Below are positions 53,672 through 64,000 of a DNA stretch of 64,000 bases, in pieces. Numbering within the stretch: position 1 is the stretch's first letter; each line of letters starts with the position of its first letter. Position numbers and translations under genes: made by a program. The notes under the pieces were generated by a model that saw only the letters and a program-made list of their open reading frames with translations, searched no databases and was not told the origin of the DNA. Source of the DNA: Diplonema papillatum (lineage: Eukaryota > Euglenozoa > Diplonemea > Diplonemida > Diplonemidae); NCBI GenBank assembly GCA_030068145.1, contig JAPJBO010000479.1, positions 1 through 64,000 on the forward strand, written 5' to 3'.

Positions 53672-54943
53672 TCAGAAGCTGTATTGCTCCAATTTGCAGT
53701 TTGCGTAGTAAGTGACAGTGGCGGGCCAGTCGGAGAAGAGTCCGACCAAGCCAACTTCTTCCGCAAGAAAGTCAAGGAAGTACATCAGCTCGCTCGGAGT
53801 TTGCAGGAGGGGTGCGACGGTGGCGTGGTACCAGGCGGATCGTTCCCAGGACCATCCGATCAGCTTCAGGCCCGCGCCCTTTGCGGCTGTGGTCAGTTCA
53901 GTTTCAGCCAGCGCGCCACTCCGCACTTCAACCAAATCTCTGACAGGAGGTGCCAAGTACTTGATACCGGAGGTAACCAAGTCGTTCATGAAAGCCGACA
54001 TGTCAGCTGAAGAAGGGACCGTTTCAATGAGGTGCACCGCCGTCGGCCCGAAAGTGGGCTCGTTGCTGACGATGTACTTGATGTCGTCTAGCAAGAAGCT
54101 CTGCATGTACACTATGTCTCCGGAGACACCCGCCTCCTTGTACTCTTCAATGGCTTTGTTGATGAACTGCGTGCGGGTAAAGTCTGGCGGCATGCTGCCG
54201 TCCTTGAGCTCGGGTGTCATGTGGAGACCGAGTTTTGTGAACAAGGCAATGCTGTCGCGATGGGTCATCAACGTGCCACGTGCAGTGTGGGCGTCTGTTC
54301 GGCCTGCCACGGTCCCTTGGACGTATTCAGTGACGGTCGTGGCAGTCACGTCGAATGCGTCCATTTTACCCTTCAGCGTCCTGAACTGGGCCAGGGTTAA
54401 GGCAGAGGCGCAGCACCGCGCGGTAGCGTTGGCCTGCCCGCCGGAGGCGGGCGTGAAGGGCACTTCGCACGTGGACGCCAGCGCTGTTTCCAAGATGTTC
54501 GTCGTCGTGTGCAAATCGCACTCTGCGTGCCTGCAGACGAGTTCGCGGTCTTTGGTGAAGGTCACGTCGCACTCCATAACACCAGCGCCCTGATCGTAGG
54601 CGGCGGTGTAACTCTCGACGGTGTGTTCCGGAAACTGCAAGGGAGCCCCCCGGTGGCCGATGGACCACCTGTTCTGCTTGATGGGTTTCGACCTGCACGC
54701 TTGCAGCGTCGTTTTCAAAATCGAGTCGTCCATGCCCTCAACCAGCCACTGAGGGCGCACCCCCACGTCGAATGTTTTCGTGTTGACCGTTCGGATGACC
54801 ACTGTCGTCTTCGCGATGACGGTTGTGTCGGCGCCTCCGTCCCCGATGACGTCGCCCCCCCACAACATGGCGAACAGCACCCAAATAGCGAGTGCGGCCA
54901 CGGTGATGGCCAGGCAGATCTTACACGCGTCGGGCGATGCCAT
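53672..54943 (-). CDS. Membrane-anchored glycerophosphodiester phosphodiesterase
   Basis: Predicted 423 aa from ATG 54943 (TTG extension rejected). It would hydrolyse glycerophosphodiesters to glycerol-3-phosphate and an alcohol. Residues ~7-28 are a single hydrophobic anchor (ICLAITVAALAIWVLFAMLW) with few N-terminal residues before it, suggesting type II topology with the enzyme outside or lumenal. The GDPD TIM-barrel signature is complete: IGHRGAP with HRG at 97-99, PEHT at 105-108, ECDV starting at 124, and catalytic His139 (VCRHAECDL). Later barrel strands HMTPELKDG and IGWSWERSAW are visible. Two Cys pairs (CDLHT.., CCAS) fit an oxidising compartment. It is intronless. Confidence 0.92.
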   Translation of the reverse strand: MASPDACKICLAITVAALAIWVLFAMLWGGDVIGDGGADTTVIAKTTVVIRTVNTKTFDVGVRPQWLVEGMDDSILKTTLQACRSKPIKQNRWSIGHRGAPLQFPEHTVESYTAAYDQGAGVMECDVTFTKDRELVCRHAECDLHTTTNILETALASTCEVPFTPASGGQANATARCCASALTLAQFRTLKGKMDAFDVTATTVTEYVQGTVAGRTDAHTARGTLMTHRDSIALFTKLGLHMTPELKDGSMPPDFTRTQFINKAIEEYKEAGVSGDIVYMQSFLLDDIKYIVSNEPTFGPTAVHLIETVPSSADMSAFMNDLVTSGIKYLAPPVRDLVEVRSGALAETELTTAAKGAGLKLIGWSWERSAWYHATVAPLLQTPSELMYFLDFLAEEVGLVGLFSDWPATVTYYANCKLEQYSF

Positions 54944-56008
54944 GGTCTTCGGTCTTTTCAATCAAAAAGAAGGAAACCCCCTGTCGTGTTGTTTGTGACT
55001 ACGCGCACATCATTGTCGTTATAAAGAGGTTCGCTGGTCGTCTTGCAACAAAACACGGGGCGGACAAATAGGGTTTGGGGAAAAGCTTGCGTCCGTCGAC
55101 ACCATCAGACTCAAATGCAGGTCCACAGAGCCTTCAAAGCTGCCACAAACCTTAACTGTCATCAAGACTTAGCCTACACAAGGACGGTTGTCGTCGCTTC
55201 GCGACTCAGGGCGGAAAGGGTGCAGTCCATTATCAGGACCGACACACGGTTTCTAGCTAGCCCTTAACCCGCAAACTCTGTGATTTTGGCATCCTGGCTG
55301 ATAACAGGCACTCTGACATCAACGGTAAGCTTTCATAAAGGGGCACCACAAATGAAGGGACACACGAGAAGCCGACAGTATCGGAAAGTCCGGCAATATT
55401 CTTCTTTATTTGAAGTGCGGCGCGCGCGCAAAGCTAGTGATTACGCGCTCGGATCAGTCCAGGTGCCCTTTCGTTCAGATATCCAAATGGACTACGGCAC
55501 CATGATCGGACCGTAGCTGGCGCTTCCTATCATTTCTTCGTTTGGCATAATCAATGAGCCCCAACTCAAGGGTTTTAGATCTCGGTGACCTTCGGACGTT
55601 GTTGATAAGAGATGGCAGTAGTGACAAGAACCGAGAGTGCTGGCATTATCAGGCTCCCATCCAGGGTCGCTGTGGGCTCTCCTTCACCCATAGGCACGGG
55701 GGACCCGCCTGCGGACAAGTCTGTCAACGGGCAACAACGGCCGCTTCCCTGCGTCATTGTTGACACCCCAAAATTAGCATGTATCGAGCAAACTGCGCGC
55801 AGTAAGTTTGCTCGATACCTTTTTTACTTGTGGTCCGACTGTACTACCGGAAGGAGGGGATCTTCCTCCGTGACCTGGTCAGCCTCCTCATCGCTACAGG
55901 GCACAAAGCTTTCGCGACCGGACAGTCGCTCGCTGCGCGATGCCTCAGCCTTTCACAATTGCTCATGAATCGAACTAAGAACACCAAAAGGTGCAATCCA
56001 ATATGATA
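54944..56008. other. No confident gene
   Basis: Intergenic between two minus-strand genes; only short ORFs. A 14-bp inverted pair gtatcgagcaaact/agtttgctcgatac lies at 55781-55820. Confidence 0.4.
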
Positions 56009-58546
56009 TCAACAATCGCTCAGTGGGAGGAGTCGCCGCAGGGTTCGCGCAAGATCATCGGGCAGTTGAGCATCGAATGCGAACTCGTTGCCGTCCATGT
56101 CTCTGCCCTGCACCGAAGCGCAGTGCAGGAACATCCTCTCGCACCACTTCACGTGCTTCGCGACAGCCGACGGCTTCGCGTACTTCGCATCCGATGCCAG
56201 CGGGTGGCCTTTGCTTTGCATGTGCACCCGGATCTGGTGCGTGCGGCCAGTCAGCGGGCGCACTTCGACAAGACTAAACCTCTGCGCTCCGGTAGCCGGC
56301 GGGAGGTAGTACTGCAGAACGCGGTCGAGGAGCGAAGGCTCCCGACAGCCTTCCCGCGCTTTTTTACTCTCCGCCGCGCCCTTCGCCCGCTTGCGGAGCG
56401 ACTCTGCGCTCGCGATGTCAGAAGCACCTTCTGCGGATGCGCAGGCGCGTTTGCAGGGCACCAGATTGCGTCCCCCCGAACCGACAAGACGGTCGGTGTG
56501 AGATGTGTCGTCGCTGCTCTGCATGCACGCATCCACGTCCGATTGGCCTGGTTGCGGTTCTTCGACCTGTGCCGGACCCGTTCTGCGTGTGCCGTCTGCC
56601 CCGTTGAGCTTCCTCCACAACGCGTGCACCACGGCGTGCGTCTCGCGCGTTGCTTCGACCCTGGCGTACCGCCGCATGACGTTCCACTCCGAGATCGCAA
56701 CCTTGCCGTTCTTGTGCACACGAACCCGGTTTTTCCCAGGCGCGTCGCTGATGAGGAGCCGGTTCTCCACTCTTCCAGCCACGGGAGGGAACCCGATACA
56801 GAGCGCAAGGTACCTTTTGCGAACGCTGTGTTCAAGGTACTGTGTCTTCATGTACGTCTCGGATTCTTTCGAAGTCGCGTATGGGAGAACGCCGGAGGTG
56901 TCTTTGTCTAAGCGAGAGATTGAAATGACGGGCGACGAGTACTTGTGCTGGATGCAGTGGAGCAGGTACTGCGTGCTGATCCCGGGTGGTTTGGCGACTG
57001 CTTTTAGGCCGGATGCCTGACCGACTATTGTCAGGTGCTCGTCAGGGATGGGTGGGTGTGGCCAAGGGTTGTCGCGGGGTTCGGTCGAGGATTGACGGGG
57101 CGGCTTTCTGTCGCCTTCGGTCTTCTGGGCGGTGTGTGCCAGCTTCACGACCCACTTTGGCTCAGATGCTTCATCTGGGTTTGATCGGACGACTTCAAAT
57201 GCGTCGAGTCCCTGCAGGACAGCTCGAAGGGGCCTTCCGATCAACCCTTTCTGGACCCTGTTGTCCTGCCCAAGCCACGCCAAATCGACGCCTTTCCTCG
57301 GATTAGTCCCCCGCATCAACGCCTTCAACCTCGCTTCCAGCCCTTCTTCACGCTCCTTTCGCTTCCTTTCCGCTCTGCTTTCCCCTTCTTGCCCTTCACC
57401 AGCACCCGAGCCTCCTTCTATGCCCGTATCCCCCTGAACGTCTCGCACTGTCTCGGGTGTGACTGTGACCCACGTGTTGCACGGGCAACGCTGCCCTGTA
57501 AGTTCACTGTGCGCGTGTCGTTCGCACCACGGCGCTTTCTCTGCGTCCGAGGTCAACGCGAAGGCGTGCGGGCGGGACTCGAAGAAGTAGACGAGGTACC
57601 TCGCGAATGCGGTGGCGACAGGCAGCGCAACCGTCGCGTCTTGCTGCCCCTTTTGGGGCTCCGTTTGCTGCGCGGCCAGGACGCTGTCACCTTCAGTCCG
57701 GCCGGTTGCTGGGGCCTCGACGATCAGTGACCCATCCGCAAGTTGCGGAACACTGGGGGTGCTGCCCGACGGCACACCCAGCAGGCAGTCTGCGTGGTGA
57801 GGTGTCGGAGCATCATCCGCAGGGTGTTGTTCGAATCCGCGATTTTGACTCTCGTTTTTCAGACCTGATTCCCCGCTGCCAACGGTCGTAGACCCCTCGT
57901 CATCCACCACGACATCTTCGTGCGCCCGAATGCACCCGTCCGCCTTGCTCGCGGTGCTTCCCCGCGCCGTGGGATGAGTTCCAACTGCGGGGGGTTCCCC
58001 GCCTTCTTCCTCACCTGCGTTGCCCGCCAGTCTGCTGCCGGCGCCACCGCCGGACAGACCAGCGGCGACGGCTCGCTGGAGAGCGGGGTGGGGGGCCAGC
58101 GTGAACGCCGTCCGGAGCCGTTTCCTCATTTTGAAGTTGAGCGCCGCGGAGGATACCAGCATCGCTTTTTTGCCGAACTTCGCCTCGAACCGGAGCAGCT
58201 CGGCCACGCACGCCTTCTCGAGGGTGTTCAGCGCGGTTTTGCCGGCCACCGTTTCGCTGACGACGCCCGTCCGCCCGTCTTCTTGCGAGACCAGCGGCTT
58301 CTTCACGCGGAGGACGGTGTCGTGACCCCCAAAGGATCGTTCTCCGGTGTCGTCGGACCCTTGAAGCTCGAACAGAGCCGGGCGGGCGTCGACGAAGTCC
58401 TTCAGCTTCCGGGTGCCGAGCCCCCGCTTCAAGTCGGGGCGGTGGATGAAAAAGCTGCCCAGCGGGATGCTGCCCCCGCAGGCGGTCGCGACCCTTCGCA
58501 GCTCGCGTTCGAGCTCCTCGTCGAAAGCGGCATCTTCTTCCTCCAT
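56009..58546 (-). CDS. RluA-family RNA pseudouridine synthase with long N-terminal extension
   Basis: Predicted 845 aa from ATG 58546. It isomerises uridine to pseudouridine in rRNA, tRNA or mRNA. The catalytic domain occupies residues ~490-840. AVAKPPGISTQ is followed by ISRLDKDTSGVL near 540, with the catalytic Asp in RLDKDTSG. YLALCIG, RPLTGRTHQIRVHM near 762 and HPLASDAKY come later. A ~110-residue Ser/Arg-rich insert (about 610-720) splits the domain, which is unusual. The N-terminal half has two stretches (about 10-90 and 375-450) that resemble one another as a small alpha/beta module (LG..FI..., K..LKDF...LF.L, FG..D..LRVK). They are joined by Gly/Glu-rich linkers and could bind RNA. 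No transit peptide is obvious. Closest functional class: eukaryotic RPUSD/RluA-like. Confidence 0.92.
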   Translation of the reverse strand: MEEEDAAFDEELERELRRVATACGGSIPLGSFFIHRPDLKRGLGTRKLKDFVDARPALFELQGSDDTGERSFGGHDTVLRVKKPLVSQEDGRTGVVSETVAGKTALNTLEKACVAELLRFEAKFGKKAMLVSSAALNFKMRKRLRTAFTLAPHPALQRAVAAGLSGGGAGSRLAGNAGEEEGGEPPAVGTHPTARGSTASKADGCIRAHEDVVVDDEGSTTVGSGESGLKNESQNRGFEQHPADDAPTPHHADCLLGVPSGSTPSVPQLADGSLIVEAPATGRTEGDSVLAAQQTEPQKGQQDATVALPVATAFARYLVYFFESRPHAFALTSDAEKAPWCERHAHSELTGQRCPCNTWVTVTPETVRDVQGDTGIEGGSGAGEGQEGESRAERKRKEREEGLEARLKALMRGTNPRKGVDLAWLGQDNRVQKGLIGRPLRAVLQGLDAFEVVRSNPDEASEPKWVVKLAHTAQKTEGDRKPPRQSSTEPRDNPWPHPPIPDEHLTIVGQASGLKAVAKPPGISTQYLLHCIQHKYSSPVISISRLDKDTSGVLPYATSKESETYMKTQYLEHSVRKRYLALCIGFPPVAGRVENRLLISDAPGKNRVRVHKNGKVAISEWNVMRRYARVEATRETHAVVHALWRKLNGADGTRRTGPAQVEEPQPGQSDVDACMQSSDDTSHTDRLVGSGGRNLVPCKRACASAEGASDIASAESLRKRAKGAAESKKAREGCREPSLLDRVLQYYLPPATGAQRFSLVEVRPLTGRTHQIRVHMQSKGHPLASDAKYAKPSAVAKHVKWCERMFLHCASVQGRDMDGNEFAFDAQLPDDLARTLRRLLPLSDC

Positions 58547-59867
58547 TCCGTCACTCCGGGGCAAAACCTCACCCTTCCCACCGGCCTGAGATGAGAGGAT
58601 AAACAGCCTTTCTTGGGGGCGCGTTTATTGCTGCTGGTGGGGTTAAGTGCGTTACACGTGTGCCATGGCTTGCGATTGCCAGACGCTATCGCCGGGCATT
58701 GTGCAATGCGTGCCACAGGTGTTGGGTGGTATCGACGAGGGTGCTCGAGTTGCGCTCTAGTACTTTTTCAGGCGCAAAAGATAGAGCAAAAAAAAAAAAT
58801 GAACGCCCGCAGCGGACTTTTGACCGGTTCTCGACTTTCGGAGGGTAGACAAGAATCACTGGCAAAGCAGTTCAGCTTCACCAGCTATTCAAAACAAGAG
58901 GAGAAGCTTTGAGAACAAACAAAAAGCAATATGAAGGGGAAAGAGAAAAGAAAGGCGTGCCACCTCGTGGCTCTGAACACCAGTGAATGAGGAGCGCGGT
59001 ACGCAGACGGAGCGACCTCACGGACAGAGATCCTGTGTGGAAACGAACCGGCATGGCACTACAGTAGCATCGAATACAGCGAGTTGCTGTCTGCGTGACA
59101 GACACGAAAAATATGGATGAGTCTCGTGAAGCCGGTTTCTACAGTGTCTCTGCACAGGCGAAACGGAGTTAAAGAAGCGGCATCTACGTCGCCAAAAAAA
59201 AAGGGGGGTGGTGGAGGAGAGGTAAGAAACGGCGAGAAGAGGCAAGTACGATGCTTCCTTCTTTTTCTGAAGCAGGTCGCTCAGATTTCTTCTCGCGGTG
59301 ACGCTTCTTTCTTTACACTGATTTCGGTTCGTCGTTCGTCGACTCTACATGTGTGTTCTTTTGAAGGGAGGCAGAAAACAAGGTTTGTACAACAAAATGC
59401 AATGCTGGGCATAAAAGAGTCTAAGGTTTCGATTCAAAGAAAAAGGGAGACAGACCCGCACATTTCGAGGTACGCTAGCGTGTACGGGTGAATAACGCTA
59501 CTTGCAGGCAGCCGACGCTGTGCTTTGCTCAAGCCGGGGGGGCTACAAGACTGGCTCTCCGGGTACCGAGTGATGGAGCAGGGCACCTTCCGAGTGTGCG
59601 GTGGACGGCACCGGAGAAGAGTTGTGGAAACGGGGGTGAGTGCAAGTGCTTTGAATAAGTCAGCGGGCTGGAGAAGTTTGGGGTGTGATGGTGTGTATCT
59701 CCGCACAGGCGTGTCTCTCTAGAACTGTTCCGTTATCATTCGGTAGCTGTGTGGCCCAGTCAAACATGCATGGTCCCGCCCCGTATCCAGCATGAGACCC
59801 GGTTTGGGGGGGTTGTGTTTGATGTGTCGTGTGGCATGGTCTGCGTTTAAAACTGCCCTGTGGCATG
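58547..59867. other. Spacer between minus-strand genes
   Basis: It has A-runs at 58790-58799 and 59195-59204 and short ORFs only. Confidence 0.4.
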
Positions 59868-62866
59868 TCATTGCCTCGCGGCCAGATTGCTGTGAATGTG
59901 CTCTGCAACCAAACGGTGGCGCTCCGCCTCCTTGTCAGCCTCCGTTTGCGCTTGACCGAGATCCATGCCAGGGCTGCCTGAGTTGTCGTATGGCACAGGG
60001 CTTCCGGAGTACCCGTAGCCGTTACCAGGGCTCCCGCTCCGGAACCCGGGACTCGAGGCCCCGGCCCCCATGCCTGGGCCGCCACCCCCTCCGACGGGGT
60101 ATGCCTGCCCGGCTGCGCCGGAGAGTTGCTGGTTCAAGTGCTTTGCGATGAGTTCGTGTCTTTCGCGCTCTCTCTGCGCGTCGGCTTCGCCCTGGTACGG
60201 TCCCGCACCGGGCAAATCTCCCACGGGGGAAGTAAACGGTGCAGCGGATTGCCCGTGGGCTGGGGGTGTCATTTGGTACATGTTGTGCATGCTCTGCGTT
60301 TGGAACTGGCCCGTGGCGTACGGTGTGGAAGGAGCGAAAGCAGCACCACCGCCACCTGGAGTATTCGCGCCGCCTGGAGTGTTCATGTCCATGCCGGCCC
60401 CCGCAAGCTGCCTGTTGAGGTGCTCCGCGATGAGGCGATGCCTGTCTTTTTCGCGCTGCTCGTCCATCGCCGTTTGGGTCGGGTCGACCCCTGGCAATCC
60501 GGCCACGGGACTCGCAAACGGAGGCGGCGGCACGTTGCCAGGGGTGTGCGGGTACTGCTGCTGCTGCAACTGCGCGCCGCCGGCGTGGTAATACCCATGC
60601 GGCGTCGTCTCGACGTGGGGAGGGGGCACAGGGCTGTGCTCGCCGTGGGCCAGCTGCGAGCGGAGGTGCTGCGAAATGACGTCGTGCCGCTCCCTCTCCT
60701 TCTGGTACTCCAAGTCCCCTTGGTGCCCGCCGACTAACGGAGTCATCGGCGGCCCCTGGTATGCAGGCGGGGTGCTCACTGGGTAGCCCCCCGTGAGGGG
60801 TGATGGCATGTGGTGGAGAGGCGAGGGGCTCATTGGAGAAGCTGCCGGGTACAAGTTCACGTTGTAAGGAGGGGTGCCGGCTGTGAAGGTGCTCTTGTAG
60901 TTCATTTCCCAGGTGGGACCCCCGCCGTGTTGCAGTGGCGAGTGTTGGGACGGGCTGTTCTGCGTGCCCATCCCGAAAGGTGATGGATGCCCAGGTGCCA
61001 TTGGAGCAGGCGGGGAGTGTGCGTTGTTTCCCCCGGTACCCTGGGGCAGGGGATGAGCCCCGCCGCCGCCGAGCTGCTGGTTCAAATGCTGGGCAATCTG
61101 CTCATGTCGCCACTGTTCCCTTTGCGTGTCCGCTGAAGTCTGCTGCGGGTGGATGCCGTAGTGCATTGGCTCGTTCATGCCTGCACTGCTCATCGCAACG
61201 GTGTGCTGGCCGGGACTTGCTGGCGATGCGTTGTAGTATGGAGGAGGGCTGGCACTTCTGCCGCCCCCGCCGCCTCCAAGTTGGCTGCGGAGATGTTGCG
61301 CGATAGCCTCGTGGCGGTTCGCCTCTTTCTGGTCTTCTGGCTGCGAGAAACCTCCGTACATTGCGGCGGCGGGGTTCCGGGCAGTACCTGGACGACGGGG
61401 CGCTGGCAGCACGCCTCGGAGCTCGGTTTGGGTCGCCTTGTCGGGTTGGAACGCGTAGATCTGTGTGCGTTTCATGAGTGTCAGGCAGTACATGAGTACA
61501 TGAGTGTGTGATGTGGAGTGTGGTGCACCGTAGATTGCTTGAGTGTGTGACGATGCATGTGGTGACAAGACATAATATTATGGACATAATATTATGGACC
61601 TCTGAACCCAGAGAAACGGGTTGCTTAGCTCAGCAGAATGCTTCCCGGATAAATTTGGGCCGCCATTCGACCTCAGAACAGAGAGCACGGGTTCTGGAGG
61701 GTATAGGCCGCATGCCCCGCATGCACAGCATCGTACTTTGCCAGAATCTTGCTGTCAAAACCCTCCTCTCCGCTTCAAAGCTGCCACTGACAAACTGCAG
61801 CGCCACTGGAGGGAGTACGTGAACATTCTGCAAACCAAACATAGAGAAACTGGCGGTAGTTGACGATCGTGTTGAACATGAACGTAGATGATGTTTTTGA
61901 AGGAAGGGTTCAACAGCACTCGCGGGGATAGGGCTGCATACTTCGTGGCGTAAGATGGGTGTGCTTGAGCAAAAACAGAGTAAAAGACACACCTGAGCGT
62001 AGCTATGAAGTTGGTCTTCGCGCGTCAAGTCTACCCACCTTCCAAGCACTTCGTCGTAAATGCGGAGTTGCTCGATAACGAAGGGCGCCCCGTTGCCTTC
62101 ACGTGTCAGCAAGCTCTGTGTCTGCGAAGCAGAATATTGAAATCAATGTGATAATCTCTTGACTAAGATGTGACTTCCGCAACGTTTCTGCTTCCTCGTG
62201 CGGATAGCGCGGTGGCGGTATCGGTGAGAACACTTGTAAGTGGGGTGGAATTGTCCTTGCAATAAATGAACCGGTGCCCTTCGTCTCACCGGTCATGCTT
62301 GCTCTCGCCCCTATCAACATTTCTCGTACTGCTTCTCTTTGATTTGGTCAGCCCGCTCTTGCAGGTGCAGTGCCTTGATGAAAGCCGTGTGGCGACGTTG
62401 TTAGTCGTTCGTTCCTCCATCGGAGCGCAGATTTCACGCTGTTTTTCCCCCTTGAAATTATACGCAGCTCCAGGCATGCCCCTATCTCTTGAAACTGCAT
62501 CGAAGTGCCTGCTGTTTATCACAGTGAATCACGGTCCACCACGGTCTATCAGGTCCATCTCTAGTCCCTAGAGCTGCATCGAATTGCCCGGTGCTGTATT
62601 CTTCGGTCTATCACGGTCTATCAGAGTATGAAGGACTCTCGGTGCGCATGCATTGCGTGAGCAGTGCACCACCACCATGCTGCCGAGGTGCTGAACGATG
62701 CTTCGCTCCATGGGTTTTAATTAACGGAAAGCCGGCATACCTGGTTAATCAGCTCGTACAGGGTTGGTCGCCCAGGGAATGAGAGTTCAAGGTTATCCTT
62801 CTTTCCGAATAGTTCTGCTCCGATGTGCAGCAACAAGGCCATATAACCGCCCCTTCCTGGATACAT
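59868..62866 (-). CDS. Q/G/P-rich protein with six helical repeats, three exons
   Basis: Exons are 62866-62741 (ATG, 42 codons, donor GTATGC), 62121-61993 (43 codons, donor GTGTGT) and 61460-59868; all junctions are phase 0 with CAG acceptors. The product is 615 aa. The first ~100 residues form a globular domain (ELSFPGRPTLYELINQ, FVIEQLRIYDEVLGRWVDL, QLHSYAQIYAFQP) that resembles a ubiquitin-like/PB1-type fold. I cannot name the family. The rest has six copies of a ~22-residue amphipathic motif, RERERHELIAKHLNQQL and variants. These are spaced by Gly/Pro/Ser/His-rich disordered linkers of 60-90 residues. The regular helix-linker pattern suggests multivalent binding or condensate formation, which is inference. 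The spliced model depends on the exons joining in frame, which they do. Confidence 0.65.
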
Positions 62867-63004
62867 TTCGTTGTTTTCGCCGGAGTGAAACCATGACTCT
62901 TTGATGTAACAGCAGACCCTGAAATCCGTAGCCCAGGCGGCCTAAAACACATGCAAACGCCCCGGCCTGGTAGCGGGTTTTCTCCTATGAAACCCAGTAT
63001 TTTC

Positions 63005-63848
63005 GGAGGATAGGATGAAGCGCGGGGCTGCATGTATTTCAAACCCCCCGGGTTCTCAAGCGAAGATAGGATGAAGCGCGGGGCTGCATGTATTTCAAAC
63101 CCCCCGGGTTCTCAAGCGAAGATAGGATGAAGCGCGGGGCTGCATGTATTTCAAAACCCCCGGGTTCTCAAGCGAAGATAGGATGAAGCGCGGGGCTGCA
63201 TGTATTTCAAAACCCCCGGGTTCTCAAGCGAAGATAGGATGAAGCGCGGGGCTGCATGTATTTCAAACCCCCCGGGTTCTCAAGCGAAGATAGGATGAAG
63301 CGCGGGGCTGCATGTATTTCAAACCCCCCGGGTTCTCAAGCGAAGATAGGATGAAGCGCGGGGCTGCATGTATTTCAAAACCCCCGGGTTCTCAAGCGAA
63401 GATAGGATGAAGCGCGGGGCTGCATGTATTTCAAAACCCCCGGGTTCTCAAGCGAAGATAGGATGAAGCGCGGGGCTGCATGTATTTCAAACCCCCGGGT
63501 TCTCAAGCGAAGATAGGATGAAGCGCGGGGCTGCATGTATTTCAAAACCCCCGGGTTCTCAAGCGAAGATAGGATGAAGCGCGGGGCTGCATGTATTTCA
63601 AAACCCCCGGGTTCTCAAGCGAAGATAGGATGAAGCGCGGGGCTGCATGTATTTCAAACCCCCCGGGTTCTCAAGCGAAGATAGGATGAAGCGCGGGGCT
63701 GCATGTATTTCAAAACCCCCGGGTTCTCAAGCGAAGATAGGATGAAGCGCGGGGCTGCATGTATTTCAAAACCCCCGGGTTCTCAAGCGAAGATAGGATG
63801 AAGCGCGGGGCTGCATGTATTTTAAAACCCCCGGGTTCTCAAGCGAAC
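63005..63848. repeat. 56-bp satellite, about 15 copies
   Basis: The unit GATAGGATGAAGCGCGGGGC + tgcatgtatttcaaa(a/c)ccccc + gggttctcaagcgaa repeats at 56 bp (one 55-bp copy) from 63011. Variants differ mainly in the C/A run before cccggg. It begins ~140 bp upstream of the three-exon gene's ATG. Confidence 0.95.
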
Positions 63849-64000
63849 CCGCATCTGTCTGGCCCATGGGCGACGACTGTAAAACGTCAACGAGTGGTTC
63901 ACGAGGTCGACGATGACGAGGTCATGAAGTAGCCTGACGTACGAGAAAGCATATTGGTGTGTCCCTCTCGTGGCATCGTGGTTCCGAGTTAGTCGTGCCT
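63849..64000. other. Window end, no feature seen
   Basis: 150 bp of unique sequence with no ORF of note. Confidence 0.5.

Noticed and set aside
55991-56911. Plus-strand ORF of 306 aa
   Set aside because: It is antisense to the pseudouridine synthase, which has full catalytic motifs.
4691-63848. CRISPR arrays
   Set aside because: All tandem arrays here lack unique spacers between repeats, and the DNA is clearly eukaryotic.

Overview
The window is nuclear DNA of a protist-like eukaryote. Genes carry few GT-AG introns (donors GTATGC, GTATGT, GTATAC, GTGTGT). Proteins are long and low in complexity, and satellite DNA and retroelement debris are abundant. There is no sign of bacterial operons, rRNA or CRISPR. 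The lineage cannot be fixed from sequence alone; an alga or alveolate-type protist is a guess. All ten confident protein genes lie on the minus strand.

Region 1 (1-9,120, and again 17,575-20,810) is a repeat landscape. An ~790-bp poly(A)-tailed element occurs in three long copies (599-1446, 3876-4690, 17855-18663) plus a fragment (50-214). Its 5' end on the minus strand folds as a near-textbook hepatitis-delta-virus-like (HDV-like) self-cleaving ribozyme. A second, diverged ribozyme family with compensatory base changes is spread through a neighbouring ~400-900-bp repeat family. I count nine ribozyme loci; seven keep the core intact. One element sits inside an RPA70-like gene (15,780-19,738), which is cut a second time by a terminal-inverted-repeat (TIR) element with a TAA target duplication. 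A 5x214-bp tandem array lies at 4691-5760.

Region 2 (9,120-16,000) holds a foldback element, a secreted arylsulfatase with a PAN/apple-like tail, and an AlkB-like 2-oxoglutarate dioxygenase.

Region 3 (20,800-32,860) holds a broken OTU-protease-like sequence, two diverged copies of a ~1-kb segment, a claudin-like four-helix membrane protein whose C-terminus runs into a 32-bp minisatellite, and the translation-associated ATPase OLA1.

Region 4 (32,860-51,700) has two unrecognised proteins, a PHD-finger-like fragment, and a very long S/T-P-rich repeat protein (exons 51398-45573 and 42612-42376). The intron of this last gene contains 111 near-perfect copies of a 23-bp satellite.

Region 5 (53,600-64,000) has a membrane-anchored glycerophosphodiester phosphodiesterase, an RluA-type pseudouridine synthase, and a three-exon Q/G/P-rich protein with six helical repeats, followed by a 15-copy 56-bp satellite. 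The genes show no shared pathway. The new biology here lies in the ribozyme-bearing retroelements and in the satellite expansions inside or against genes.
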